A DNA stretch of 64,000 bases from Rhipidocladum racemiflorum (GCA_036346355.1 CM070583.1:62001-126000); one strand, 5' to 3'. Positions 22,274-33,895 are shown, counted from the stretch's first letter. Program-made: numbers and translations. The notes: generated by a model not told the origin, from the sequence alone.

Positions 22274-22743
22274 CTGGTACGTTGTGCATTGAGGGACATG
22301 CTGCCAAGGTTTTGTTCGACTCGGGGGCTTCCCATTCTTTTATTAGCAAGGATTTTGCCATGCAACTTCAATTGAAAGTGAGTTGCAGCCACACCTCGTT
22401 CCTAATTGAAGCACCGGGTTCTAAGATTGTTGCTAATCAAGTAGTCCAAGAAGCAACTATGCTAATCCAAGGGACTCCGTTCCTTGTCAACCTGCTGCTC
22501 CTTAATCTTCGTGGGATAGATGTCATCTTGGGCATGAATTGGCTCACAAGGCAGCAGGCCATTCTAGATTGCTCTCATCGCTCCATCTCGCTGAAGGGAC
22601 CGAAGGGTGATTGGCTGACTCTGCTTCTCGAGGATGGCGAGGTCACTCTTTGTTCCCTGAATGGCGTTGAAATTGGAGAGTTAGAATCCATTTCCGTGGT
22701 TTCTGAGTACCCGGACGTGTTCTCAGCAGAATTGCTAGGAATG
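22267..22743 (+). pseudogene. Chromovirus aspartic protease region, cut by insertion
   Basis: The catalytic motif VLFDSGASHSFIS is followed by NLRGIDVILGMNWL, both diagnostic of gypsy proteases. The frame is out of register with the zinc knuckle upstream. It runs toward the reverse transcriptase but is cut at 22743 by the 22744-24140 insertion. Confidence 0.85.
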
Positions 22744-22834
22744 TGAAAGGACCAACGATGTCGCCTAGAGGGGGGTGAATAGGCGGATTAAAAAATCGCA
22801 GTGGAATAAAAGCTGGCCGAACAGGTCAATCTGG

Positions 22835-22915
22835 AGTCTCCGGGTATTTTATCCGGATACTCCGGGTTGTCCGGAGTGTCCGGTATTTTATCCGGATACT
22901 CCGGGTTGGCTGGCT
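22835..22915. repeat. CCGGA(N)TCCGG repeat block 1
   Basis: Several short palindromic units such as GGAGTCTCCGGG, ATCCGGATACTCCGGG and GTCCGGAGTGTCCGG lie close together. Two of them form a near-exact direct repeat containing GTATTTTATCCGGATACTCC. Confidence 0.8.
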
Positions 22916-23619
22916 CGGGAGCACAACTAAAATACCTCTAACTAGCACAAGATACTACAATAAATAGATAGCAAGAGCAACCTAGATCAAAAACTAGAAT
23001 GGATTTGAATTAAAGCTAAGCAAAGAGCTAGATCCAAGCTTTACAAAGACAAATCCACACAAGCTAGGCTAGGAATTAAAAGAGAAAGAGGGAGACGCGA
23101 TTTTTCACCGAAGTTCGGATTCTTGAAGGGATTCCTATGTCTCCGTTGAGGTGGCTCGATCGCACTTGAGCCGAGGTCTCTTTCAACCCACTTTCCTCCC
23201 GGTGTTGCACAAATGCACTCGCCGGCTTCACTTCTTGTATCTTCCCTTTCGAAGGCGAGACTCGCCTTCACAAACGACCGGGGCACACCACACGCGTCGG
23301 GTGCTCCCGGTGACTCCTAGCCGTCTAGGAGACCTTCAACCTCCACGAGTAATAACACCGCGGAAGATCGCTTGGAGGATGAACTAGTGCTCAAGAGCTT
23401 GAAATGAATGCACCTAGCACTTTGCTTCTTCCTCTCCTCACCAAAAGAGATCAACAACCAAATCTAAAGGTGGGAGGAAGAGAGGGCTCTATTGAATGCT
23501 TTGAGAGTGTTAGAGATGGCTTGAATGCTGCAATGAATGAGCTCAATAGAGATTCTAGCCGTTGGGGTGGAGTGGAGGCTTTAAATACTCTTTTTGAAAA
23601 CTAGCCGTTACTCCACGTT

Positions 23620-23810
23620 TTGAACTGTCCGGAGACTCCGGACAATTAACCCGGATACTTCGGATGGTCCAGACTCTCCGGACAAAAATGTCCGGACACT
23701 CCGGACTGTCTGGAATTCGAGTTTTGGCCGAAAGGGTTAACCCGGAGACTCCGGAAAAAATGTCCGGATACTCCGGACAAAAAGTCCAGACTCTCCGAGT
23801 TGGTGGGCTC
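23620..23810. repeat. CCGGA(N)TCCGG repeat block 2
   Basis: About ten units of the CCGGAGACTCCGG or TCCGGACACTCCGGA type, separated by AAAAATGT or AATTAACC spacers. Each unit can fold on itself, and the block lies in the same insertion as block 1. Confidence 0.8.
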
Positions 23811-24142
23811 GGTTGGAATTCCTGTTTTTGGAAAATGCAAGTATATGAGTGCTAGAATGAATGCAAGTTTTGACCTTGAGCACATGCACATCCTAAAAAT
23901 GATTTTCCGTAGTATCCTCTTAATAGTACGGCTATCCTTAAGACTCAATTCAAAATAGAAAATACAAGTCTTCGTCTTGATGCCGTTTTCTTAAAATTTG
24001 AAGTACGTAGGAGCGTCCAATGTCATTCCGAGCTTGATGTGATCTCGAGATCTGCATTATTCTTAGTTGAAATATTAGATCTCTTTAATTGTGTCATCAT
24101 TAATCACCAAAATAAAATGAGGGGCCTAGATGCACTTTCAGA

Positions 24143-25705
24143 ATGCCGCCCGATCGAGACATTGAGGTCGTAGTTGAGCTTCAGCCCAGGACTGCCCGAG
24201 TGTCCAAGCGGCCGTATAGAATGCTGCTGAATAAGTTGGCCGAACTGAAGACCCAGTTGAAGGAACTGATGGACAAGGGATTCATTCGCTCGAGCTCCTC
24301 ACCTTGGGGCTACTCGGCTCTCTTCGTGACCAAAAAGGATGGCTCCCTTCGACTCTGTGTTGATTATCGACCGCTGAACGCAATCACTGTCAAGAACAAG
24401 TACCCTCTGCCTCGGATTGACATCCTGTTTGATCAGCTTACTGGTGCACGGGTGTTCTCCAAGATTGATTTGAGGCTTGGGTATCATCAGATCAAGATTC
24501 GAGCGGAGGATATTCCAAAGACAGCATTTTCCACTCTATATGGCTTATATGAGTACACCGCCATGTCGTTCAGTCTGACGAATGCACCGGCGTACTTCAT
24601 GCACCTCATGAACTCCATCTTAATAGAGGAGCTCGATTCTTTTGTGGTCATCTTCATTGATGACATCCTAGTCTATTCAACCAATGAGGAAGAACATGCA
24701 AAGCACCTTCGCATCGTTCTCGGGCGACTCTGGGAACATCGCCTTTATACCAAATTCAGCAAGTGCGAGTTTTGGCTGAAGGAGGTATCTTTCTTGGGAC
24801 ACATCCTCTCTGAGCAAGGCGTCGCTGTTGATCCAAGTAAGGTACAAGATGTTCTCAAGTGGGAGCAGCCCAACACTGTCACAGAGGTTCGTAGTTTTCT
24901 TGGGCTTGCCGGTTATTACCGCCGATTCATTCAGGATTTCTCAAGGATCTCCAAGCCCATAACTGAGCTACTGAAAAAGGGTGATGAGTTCAAATGGTCA
25001 GCGGGCTGTGAGCAAGCCTTCCAAACTTTGAAACAACGCCTAACTATAGCTCCTGTTCTCACCCAACCTGATATTCACAAGCCGTTTGATATCTATTGCG
25101 ATGCATCAGGTATCGGCCTTGGCTGCGTGCTCATGCAAGACAGCCGTGTTGTTTCCTATGCATCTCGGCAATTGAAACGCCATGAAGAGCACTACCCAAC
25201 TCATGATTTGGAGCTTGCAGCAGTGGTCCATGCCTTAAAGATCTGGCGCCACTATCTCCTTGGGAACAAGTGCAATATCTATACCGAACACAAGAGTCTC
25301 AAGTACATCTTCACTCAGGCAGATTTGAATATGAGGCAAAGAAGATGGCTTGAGTTGATCAAAGACTACAACCTGGAGGTGCATTATCACCCAGGAAAGG
25401 CTAATGTGGTGGCTGACGCGTTGAGTCGGAAGGCCCGACGCAATTGCCTCACTCTACAACCCTGGAGTGCCACCCTCTGTGCCGAATTCCAGAAACTCAG
25501 CATGGAGATGGTCGAAGAAGGATTCCTGGCTAATTTGGAGTTGAATTCCGCGCTCCTGGACCAGATTAGAGAGGCTCAAAGGAGGGACAAGGGTGTTGCC
25601 CAAATTTGTGACAAACTGAGTTCAGGCCAAACTATTCGCTTCCATCTTGATGACGGGGGAACTTTATGGTTTGACGAGCGCCTAGTCGTCCCCAAACACC
25701 AATAA
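24143..25705 (+). pseudogene. Chromovirus reverse transcriptase and RNase H
   Basis: Reverse transcriptase motifs include SPWGYSALFVTKKDGSLRLC, DYRPLNAITVKNKYPLPRI and the catalytic VVIFIDDILVYS. An RNase H-like domain follows (FDIYCDASGIGLGCVLMQ with its Asp; HDLELAAVVHALKIWRHYL with its Glu; HPGKANVVADALSRK). The frame is open for 520 codons, then ends in TAA at 25703-25705, just before the integrase, which continues in the same frame. One nonsense change is enough to explain this. The 5' part of pol is separated from it by the 22744-24140 insertion. Confidence 0.92.
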
Positions 25706-26992
25706 TTGAGAAGGGAGATTCTCGACGAAGCCCACAACTCCATGCTCACAATTCATCCGGGCAGCAACAAAATGTACCAAGACTTGAAGCAAAGGTTTTG
25801 GTGGACTCACATGAAGCGCGAGATTGCTCGCTACGTGTCTGAATGCGATATCTGCAAAAGAGTAAAGGCCGAACATCTTAAGCCTACTATCACTCTTCAG
25901 CCGTTGCCCATTCCAAGTTGGAAGTGGGAAGAGATTGGAATGGATTTCATTATCGGTCTGCCAACGACTTCCTCGGGTCATGAATCGATATGGGTTATAG
26001 TCGATCGGTTGACAAAGTCTGCACATTTCCTAGCCGTTCGTACCACCTATCGAGCCATGAGGTATGCAGAGCTGTACATATCTCGAATTGTGTGCCTCCA
26101 TGGAGTACCAAAGCGGATAGTTTCGGATCGAGGCTCTCAGTTCGTCTCTCAATTCTGGAGAAGTTTGCATGAGGCATTGGGCACCAAGCTACTCCACAGC
26201 TCAGCCTATCATCCGCAAACGGACGGCCAGACCGAAAGGGTCAATTAGATCCTCGAGGATATGTTGAGGGCTTGTGTTCTATCTTATGGGAAGAGATGGG
26301 ACGAATGCCTTCCGTATGCCGAGTTTGCTTACAACAACAGCTACCAAACCAGTATCAAAATGTCTCCTTTCGAAGCACTCTATGGTCGTAGTTGTTGGAC
26401 ACCCCTGAACTGGTCCGAGAGTGGGGAACGACCATTCTTTGGACCTGATGTGGTTAAAGCTGCAGAAGAAAAGGTGAAGACCATTCAAGAGAATCTGAGG
26501 GTAGCGCAATCACGGCAGAAGAGCTATGCTGACCGTCGTAGGAGACCTCTCTCCTTCGACGTGGGTGACCACGTCTATCTGAAGGTGTCTCCCCTCCGGG
26601 GCACCCGTCGTTTCGGGATTAAGGGGAAGTTGGCACCTCGTTACATAGGACCTTTTGAGATCCTTGAAAAGCAAGGTCAAGTGGCATATCAGCTGGAGCT
26701 TCCTCCTTCTCTAGCGATGGTCCACAATATCTTCCATGTATCCCAGTTGAAGAAATGCCCCCGTACTCCCTTCGAGTCACTGGAGGTGGATGAACTCGAA
26801 GTTCAGCTCGAACCTGATCTGTCTTACCAAGAGCATCCTATTTGGGTTTTGGATGAAGCTGAACGCAAGACCCGTCGAAGGACTCTCAAGTTCTACAAGA
26901 TTCAGTGGAGTAATCACACTGAAGATGAAGCCACTTGGGAGCCCGAAGATCGTCTAAGAACCGAGTACCCCGAGTTTTTCCGTACCATGTGA
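25706..26992 (+). pseudogene. Chromovirus integrase with C-terminal chromodomain
   Basis: The HHCC zinc-binding region (EAHNSMLTIHPG and ECDICKR) is followed by the DDE core (GMDFIIGLP; IVSDRGSQFVSQFW; the Glu region at QTERVN). A TAG at 26246-26248 interrupts the core; the frame then continues to 26992. The tail carries GDHVYLKVSPLRGTRRFG and FHVSQLKKC, and a chromodomain with IQWSNHTEDEATWEPED, which places the element in the chromoviruses. Chromodomains guide integration to particular chromatin. Confidence 0.9.
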
Positions 26993-27111
26993 AGTGCTTG
27001 TGTACAAATGCTTCGCAGTTCAAGGCAAGTCGATCGGTGTGTGCCTGTACTGTCTATCTGCATTCCGTTCCATATATGCGCCTGTTCTGAATCTCGGGGC
27101 GAGATTCCCTT

Positions 27112-27122
27112 AAGGGGGAGGG
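27112..27122 (+). other. Polypurine tract of the chromovirus
   Basis: AAGGGGGAGGG lies directly before the TGTCAG start of the 3' LTR, the expected place for plus-strand priming. Confidence 0.75.
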
Positions 27123-27474
27123 TTTGTCAGGGCCCCGAAATTAAATTCGACTCGCGCGGCAAACTTAAACCCTAACCAGCCTGTAGCCGCAAATGAGTTC
27201 GAGTAATAACTCCCTAGGGTATCCCAAAACATCCCTCAGTAGTGTCCAAAGCTTAACCGCAAGTTTGGATCTTGAACACTCCAATTTGCAAATGTGCTTT
27301 TCATCCAAGTTTGGAGCCTTGTAACTTGAGATCCGGGATGATCCAAGATGCGCATGTCACTTGGTTGCAAACTAGAAACTATTCTCTCCGACATGGGAGG
27401 TTTGCACCGAGATCCGACATCAAACCCTAGTTCGAACTTGGCGAGAAAAATCGAATCCTGCGCTGGAAATTCTG

Positions 27475-27620
27475 GGTAATCCGGAGTATCCGGACAAAAG
27501 GTCCGAGGTGTCCGGGTTGATGTGACAGAAGACCTCAACCCGGAGTGTCCGGATTGGGTCGACCGAAGGCCCTAACCCGGAGTGTCCGTACTAAAGGTCC
27601 GGAGTATCCGGACTTTGTAG
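27475..27620. repeat. CCGGAGTNTCCGG repeats in the chromovirus LTR
   Basis: Units such as ATCCGGAGTATCCGGAC, AACCCGGAGTGTCCGG and GGTCCGGAGTATCCGG recur in the LTR just upstream of its TATA box. They are the same short palindromic type as the blocks in the unrelated-looking 22744-24140 insertion. Confidence 0.8.
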
Positions 27621-27733
27621 GGTTCGGGTATAAAATCCCATTTCTTGGCTCCTCACTCACTCACTCCATCCCTAAGCAAAATACAAGGTTGTTGGTCGGG
27701 TTATGAGATGACTTTCGATAGAACCTTTTAATA

Positions 27734-27892
27734 CTCCCTCCATCCCAAAATATAAGGCACAACTGCTTTTTTTCCAAGTTTCAGAATACAGGACGCGGCG
27801 CCTCCTCATTTCCTCAAGCTCCGCACGACGCAACTGCTTTTTTGGTCTCTGCGTTAGTAGGAGTTACGCCTTATATAATGGGATGGAGGGAG
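27734..27892. mobile_element. Stowaway-type MITE (159 bp) nested in LTR
   Basis: The ends are CTCCCTCCATCCCAAAATAT and its near-complement ending ATGGGATGGAGGGAG, flanked by TA on both sides (27732-27733 and 27893-27894). This is the classical Stowaway (Tc1/mariner-derived) signature. It has no coding capacity. Confidence 0.92.
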
Positions 27893-28154
27893 TATAAGCA
27901 AGTACTCACTGCATTGGAACTCATTAGACTGACATCATCTCTGACCTGCTGCCGATTAATACTAAGTATAAAGCAAAGAGAAAACTAGTTGTTACTCCAT
28001 GAAACTGTTTGTATTCTGACCATGTTGCTGATTAGTACACAAACAGTTGGAAGCTAGTGATATACTTAGATAAAAATTCAAAAGCAGACAAGTAAATAGA
28101 ACCCATATGACACAAAGAATTTTTTTTTATTCATCTCACCAAAAGTCATTACAG

Positions 28155-31100
28155 TTACTTAAATGTAATCTTTATATTGTTCATATACAAATCAACGGTA
28201 GATATAACTTCTGTATGTTTCCTATTAAGTTCTTCTTGAGATGAAAATTGTAGATCGGGCGCCAAAGATTTTAGTGCCACCACATCCTTGTAGAAATGCT
28301 TTAACTTCACAAAAAGTGCACCGATTTGGATGGCGATTGAAGCACAGAAAGCTATTCTCATTGTTTGCACCATGGTAGGGATAAGATCAATGATGCTCTT
28401 CACTTGATTATTAATCCCCTGGCCAGCTCTTCAACAGATGGGTCAGCACTTGGCAACTTGATTTCTTTTCACTTTAACTCCAATCCACTTCAACTGATTG
28501 AATATAAAGGTTAGTGAGGATTTGCTGACCTGTTAATGTTTAGCCATTTACATTTCCTGCTTAAAAAGTTTTTCTTGTTCCTTCATTTCTTTCTATTTCC
28601 TTAAGCCTTTCACCTCTTACCTTTTCACTATCTCTCTTGAGAGCTATTTCTTTAACAAGCTAGGCTTTTTTAGTTTTTAATTGCTTTTGCAGCTCTGAAA
28701 GAGTAGAAAATAAAAAAAGATTTTTATAATTTGTATCCTAACAAGAATCAAAATTTTGAAGATCTAGTAATAGAAGCATACCTATTATGACGACCTCTTT
28801 AGCTTCAATTCTGGCTTGAAACTCTTCGACTAACTTTTGAGTATTTATTTTATTATTTTCTTAGTACTCAAAAAATCTTTCATTATGAACTTGAAGCTTT
28901 CCTAAGCTTCCACCAGATCGAATTGATAGCCTTTGGCGATATTTTGCACCAACAAAACTATTTTTTAGCTCCATTATTCTTTCATTTGTTTTGTTCCCAA
29001 ACAGACATGTTAGGATGAATTTAAAAAAAGGGGGGAAGTTATGAGATAAAATTACTTTTTTGCGGCTTTTGCCTTGGCCAAAGTCCCGACTTGTTGTCTC
29101 AACAGATCGGATGTATCTTGTGTATACTATAAAAATGCAAATAAATTAGAAGATATTCTCTTGTCATCCTAAAAAAAGTAAAAGTACCTTAGACACCAAG
29201 CCACTGAAGACTTGCTCAATAGTTCTCTGGTCGGCAACACCAGAAGAAGTGCTTGGTGGAATCACCGCCACAATGTTCTCTTCGGTGGTCGCGGTTGTCT
29301 TAGCCGCTTCCACTGCAACATATGTATTGGTCGAGCCGACCAATACCCCCTCTGCCACAACATGAGTCTCTTCAGGTAAGGTCTCCTTATCAGTAGGAAC
29401 CTCTCCTTCTGTGGTCGTCCCGACCACTTCCTCTCTAGCCACTGGAAGCTCAATCTCCTATTCGGCTATAGAAGTTCCCCCAACCAGTGGCTCATAATCA
29501 GTGCCTGAGGGGTTTGCATCCTCAATATTGATGGAGCCAACTCAGTGCTTGCACATTGGTCGGTTCCTTGCTAATATTTTTCTCAAAAGGCACCAAGGCT
29601 AACTCCATATTGGTCGTTGTAAGTCCGACCAGTGGGTTAACCTCAAGTTCCCCCTGAGGTGAATAAGAAGGAGCAGCTTGGGGGCTAAAATAAAGATGAG
29701 GAATTAACTTAGGTTCTAAAAGTAATGTGCTCAGAGATAAAGGATATGTAAAATTAAAACTTATTTAACAAGAAGTCTAGACTCCATAATCCAAGTTGTT
29801 AGGGTATCCTCTGACTAAATGGCACACCAGCGGTCAACTGGGGGAGTTGCTGATGCTCCCACATTCAAGGAAGAAGTTTTTCTCTTCATCATAATTAAAG
29901 GAATGTCATCCTCCTCATCCTGAATATATGGGAATAAAGGGTAATGATTGTATAAAGCGTCCCAGTTACCATATCGTTTCTTGCTATGCACCTTAGAGGA
30001 AATCCTTTTCTTCCGCTGCACAGCAAGTTTTGTCCCCTTCTCTTGGGCTTGATAACGGTCGAGCACACGCTTAGAACGTGTAGTCTGAATCTGACTAGTG
30101 CTGGTCGGATCAGCTCTAGTTTGGTCAGCAAAGGTCGAACTCCCCATCTTCGAGGCAGTCTTGACAAGAGTCCTCTTTTTGGTCGGTGGAGCTACAGCTG
30201 CGACCTCCGACTGGTCAGCAGCTCATTTTCGACCATGCATCGAAGAAATATAAACTTGATTAGGGTTGAAAATAGAACAATTGTAACCAAAAGAACTACT
30301 TGGTACATACCTCAATACGTTCACTAATGAACTCATTAGTCTGCCTGATAAGACTGAAAGGTTGGCTGTCTAGTGCAGCCTGGTCAGATTCATTTGAGGG
30401 AACCCTCAGGATGTTAGCAACCCTTGAGTGAGTCTCCTCGATAGACCAAACTAATAATAAAACATATAAAACATCATAATTCCCTTCTTAGAAGAAGAAG
30501 AAATAGGAGGTCGGAGAATTGAAAATTCTTACCTCCAGGTTCATCCTTACTAAGATCCTGATTGCCTTCAAGTCTCCAAGCAAATATGAACCGCTTCCTT
30601 AATGGGCTTAACTTATGGTACAAAAAATCGTAAACGATCTTATGTCCAGGCAACACCCCCCTCCCCCCAATACCAGTTTGGCGATAGCCTTTATGATATT
30701 TTTTTCTCCTCACTAGTAATTTTTAGGGAATCCTTTTCTTTCTTAGCGTCGCTCCTCAACCACACCGAAGTAGATTCCCCTGTAAACCGAAGATGACTTC
30801 CCCTTGGAATCTCCGAGTAAAACCACTCCTTTCTATAATCTCTCCAAGTATCCTTGGCCGGGAGGAGTGGGTACTTGAGAGCCATTTGATCTTGAATCTT
30901 AAAATAAACACTCCCACTAGAATATTTGATTTTGCTATTTCTAGTATATTGATATAAATAGCAAAAAAAAATTGAAGATGAAGTGGGATACCAAGGAAAG
31001 CTTCGTAAAGATGCGAGAAAACACTCAAAATCAAAATGGAATTTGGTGGGAGGTGATGGGGCTCGATCTTATAATGATCGAGCACATCGGCAAAGAACTC

Positions 31101-31253
31101 ACTCTCTGGGAGGCGAAACCCTAACCTCACTATGGAAGCAAAGAGGATGATCTGCCCCTCCTTGGGCACTGGCTTCAAATCTTCTCTGCTGGGATCCCAT
31201 CGCACCATCTCACATGCAGGAATCAGGCCTTGGATCTCAAGATCCTTGATCAT
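28155..31253 (-). pseudogene. Antisense accessory ORF of a Tat-like Ty3 element
   Basis: The N-terminal part (31253-30756) reads IKDLEIQGLIPACEMVRWDP, FRLPESEFFADVLDHYKIEP and HHLPPNSILILSVFSHLYEA. This is the 'putative gypsy type transposon' domain found in grass retrotransposons. Later pieces at 30713-30474, 30147-29815 and 29442-29164 are low-complexity, charged or Thr/Val-rich, in different frames, so introns or frameshifts separate them. The segment at 28403-28155 (YKDVVALKSLAPDLQFSSQE) may be the C-terminus. It runs opposite to the 3' LTR at 31439, the arrangement known for Tat-lineage elements, where an extra ORF lies antisense between pol and the 3' LTR. Confidence 0.7.
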
Positions 31254-31438
31254 GCGATTGTTGAGGACAGATGTCTCTATTGCGGTGACTAATGAAGAAA
31301 AAGGGCAAGAACTTGAAAGGTGAAAAGCTTCTATTTTCCTATCGGGAACTCAAATGGTGACATGATTAGCACTAAAAGTCTTCAAAAACAAAAAGACTCA
31401 AATAAATTCATGTATTTATTGAAGCCTTGGGGGCTAGA

Positions 31439-32144
31439 TGACGATGATTAATATGCTCTATTCTACTTTTGGGCCTACGTACTCATAAATGAAAGGAGCC
31501 CGAAAGAAAAGATAAGTCCCAAAACCCATTATTTAGTTACGACCTTGACCATAGTCAAAGTCAATCCCGACCAATGTGTTAACACTATTCAAAGATAAGC
31601 CATACCCTACTCACTCCGACCAGTTATATGTATACTGGTCGGAGTAACTTATAGTTCAGCTTCCCCGACCAGCAAACTGGTCGGGCATTGAATTATCTCT
31701 ACCCCGACCTGAAAACTAGTCGGAGAGGCCGTTACCCCACATAAGATTAAGCGTGCAGAGGTTTTCTTTCTGACAAATACAGATAACTGATTGGAAGTTA
31801 CTCCCTACAAAGAGACGCCTTTTAGCAAAGCAAGAAGACACCTCTTGGTGAGAAAACACCTTTTGACGGGAAGACATCTTTTAGAAAACAACTACCATCC
31901 CTTCGTCCGATATAAAAAGGGAGTCTACACAAAGATGAGAAGAGAGAGAGCAATACGAAGCAACAACACCCAACCATTATTAGATTCTCATTCCCCATTC
32001 TGAGTGTACTTTGTCAAAGCACGTGATTGAATAAAACAACATTTCCATCGTCCTACTTTTAAGATCTTGATTAACTTCACAAAAGGCAACCTAAATTATA
32101 TTTGCAAGCTAAATCTAGAGATCCCCTGGTCTTCAACATCGACA
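31439..32144 (+). mobile_element. Probable 3' LTR of the Tat-like element
   Basis: CCTTGGGGGCTAGA, a polypurine-type tract, precedes a TG start (TGACGATGATT) at 31439. The LTR contains repeated GGTCGG/CCGACC words, a TATAAAA box at 31911-31917, a following GA-rich stretch, AATAAAAC near 32030, and a probable end ATCGACA at 32144 that roughly mirrors the start. Borders are by inspection only; the left LTR is absent from the window. Confidence 0.6.
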
Positions 32145-33895
32145 ATATATATGTCTCGAAGATTTGGGGGAATTGTCAGAACCGATGATGCCTTCCACTT
32201 CCCGCTAGGTCCATTCCTTGGATGAGAATAGTATGGCGAACTAGTCTTCCCATCTTCTGCCCTTTTCCTTCTTACTTCCTCTTTTTTTCCATCTCCCTTC
32301 TCTTTCTTCCTGGTCTTCCTCCTGGTTGTTGGTTAGAAGCAACTCCGAACTACAGCAACAACAACAGACGCACATGTGCTGTGGCAACACTGCATACAAG
32401 CGCATAGCAACTAAACGGCAACGACAACAGCAAGCAAATGATGCATAATGCCAGTCATGCATGTGTAGACTAGTAGCAACATGCAACATCAGAGATAATT
32501 AATTATCACTAACGCATGCATACGTACATGAGCCACGAGACGCAGCAGCAGAGATGGCAGCGCTAGTCTGGCAGCGACAGCGTAGCAGCCAGACGTACTA
32601 GGGCTTGGCACGATGGATACTACGGCGATAGGGAGGACATTTGGTGAAGATTAAATAGGGCTTGCTAATTAGGGTTTGCACTAGAGATAATTAATTAGTC
32701 CACTGATAAACTATTAAGCCCAAATAGCTAAGATTAATTAAACTAATGTTGTTCATTCTTAAATGGAGTTTGAGGATGTTACCTTCCTAAATCCTAACTT
32801 GCATGCGTGGAGCAATCCTGCTAATTACGTCTATTGCTGCCCCTTATGCGGTCGGTCGGTGATAACTCTGTGCACACAACCTGTTGCTAATGCCTTCTCT
32901 TGTGAGCCATGCATGGCCTATGATCAGGGTTTACATTATCCAACTAAGTTAGAAAATTATCACCCTATCTGTACTGATTTTCGATAAAAACCTATACGAA
33001 CCGAGCGATTTACAAAATCAAACTTCTGAATTCAGCGGTCAAAAGACGGCAAAAAAATTGAAAATCGACCCGTTTGATCGATTTTGTTCAATATTTTAAC
33101 TAGAATGGCACACTCAAGGACCAGTTTTCAATTTTTGACCAGTTTTATTTTATTTTCGATCGGTTTTGGATTTTCACCGCACTCAAGGAAAATTGAAAAC
33201 AATTTCATAAAATCTTAATAAATTCCAATTAATCTATAAGCACGTCAACGAAATTTTAATGATTTTTTAATTTATTTACCACTTCTGAAAAATCAAAAAC
33301 AACAATTAATGAAAAGGAACAAAGAAACTGCCAGATTTTTTATAAAACTTTACAAGATTTATAATGCTCTAAAATTTTTAATTTACCATAAAAAGTGACT
33401 AAGGATCATGTATTAAAATTTCCAGAAATATTAGACTTCATTTAATGCCCCTAGAAAATCAAAAACAGAAAAGCATATACAAAGTAGCACTATCAAAAAT
33501 ACATAAGTCTGATCATCATCTGAAAATTTTACAAATCATTATAATTTCCTAGGACCTTACCAAAAAATCAGAAATATTAGACTTCAGATAGTTCCCCTAG
33601 AAAATCAAAAACAGGAGTATATATAAAGACAGTAGCACTATTATATTTAAAAAAAATACACAGATCTGATCATCATCTGAAAATTTTATAGAATCATTAG
33701 CATTGCCTTAGGACCTCACACAAAAAATTTCAAAAATTCTAGGGAACTTTTGAATAATTTTTTTCAAATTTCCTAAAATTTTTTAATTTGAATTTGAATT
33801 GGACTGGTTTACCGACCGGTTCCAAATCTCAAGCCGGCTCAATATGGTTGGAAATCACAATTTTTGAGGATTTTTATCGAATTTTTAAACCCTGC
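32145..33895. other. AT-rich degenerate repeat DNA, no gene
   Basis: No supported gene. A GGGGG-containing purine tract and TGTCAGAACC at 32162-32184 could be the trace of another LTR junction. The rest is AT-rich with short similar blocks of the TTTCAAAATTTT type. Confidence 0.5.
33425..33725. repeat. 146-bp tandem duplication in AT-rich DNA
   Basis: GAAATATTAGACTTCA begins copies at 33425 and 33571. Both continue through CCCCTAGAAAATCAAAAACAG, then CTGATCATCATCTGAAAATT and ATCATTA. A related sequence lies at about 52205-52300 (GATCATCTACTAAAAATTTTATGA), so this is a dispersed family. Confidence 0.75.

Larger units (their letters stand above)
22744..24140. mobile_element. 1397-bp TG...CA insertion (solo LTR-like) with 5-bp target duplication
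   Basis: The inserted DNA begins TGAAAGGACCAACGATG and ends GATGCACTTTCA. Its ends form a perfect TGAAAG/CTTTCA inverted repeat. It is flanked on both sides by GAATG (22739-22743 and 24141-24145), and the host pol reading frame resumes immediately after the second copy. TG...CA ends plus a 5-bp duplication fit a solo LTR of a retrotransposon. It has no protein-coding gene; ORFs inside it are chance. It contains two blocks of CCGGA-type repeats. Confidence 0.85.
21166..27934 (+). mobile_element. 5'-truncated Ty3/gypsy chromovirus (Tekay-like)
   Basis: Gag, protease, reverse transcriptase, RNase H and integrase appear in order on the plus strand, with a chromodomain at the integrase C-terminus, as in the Tekay/Del chromovirus lineage. 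A polypurine tract (AAGGGGGAGGG, 27112-27122) precedes the 3' LTR at 27125. No 5' LTR or tRNA-Met primer site is visible upstream of gag, so the element is truncated or was cut by the neighbouring Copia fragment. It is interrupted by a 1397-bp insertion and carries several stops and frameshifts. Confidence 0.88.
27125..27934 (+). mobile_element. 3' LTR of the chromovirus, split by a MITE
   Basis: It starts TGTCAGGGCCCCGAAATT and probably ends ACTGACA at 27934, giving TGTCAG/CTGACA inverted ends. A TATAAAA box is at 27629-27635. CCGGAGTNTCCGG units lie at 27475-27620. A Stowaway MITE occupies 27734-27892, so the uninterrupted LTR would be about 650 bp. With no 5' LTR present, the right border cannot be checked by pairing. 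Confidence 0.7.

Noticed and set aside
23041..23604. ORFs inside the 22744-24140 insertion as host genes
   Set aside because: They lie in LTR-like sequence with no family motifs and on both strands.
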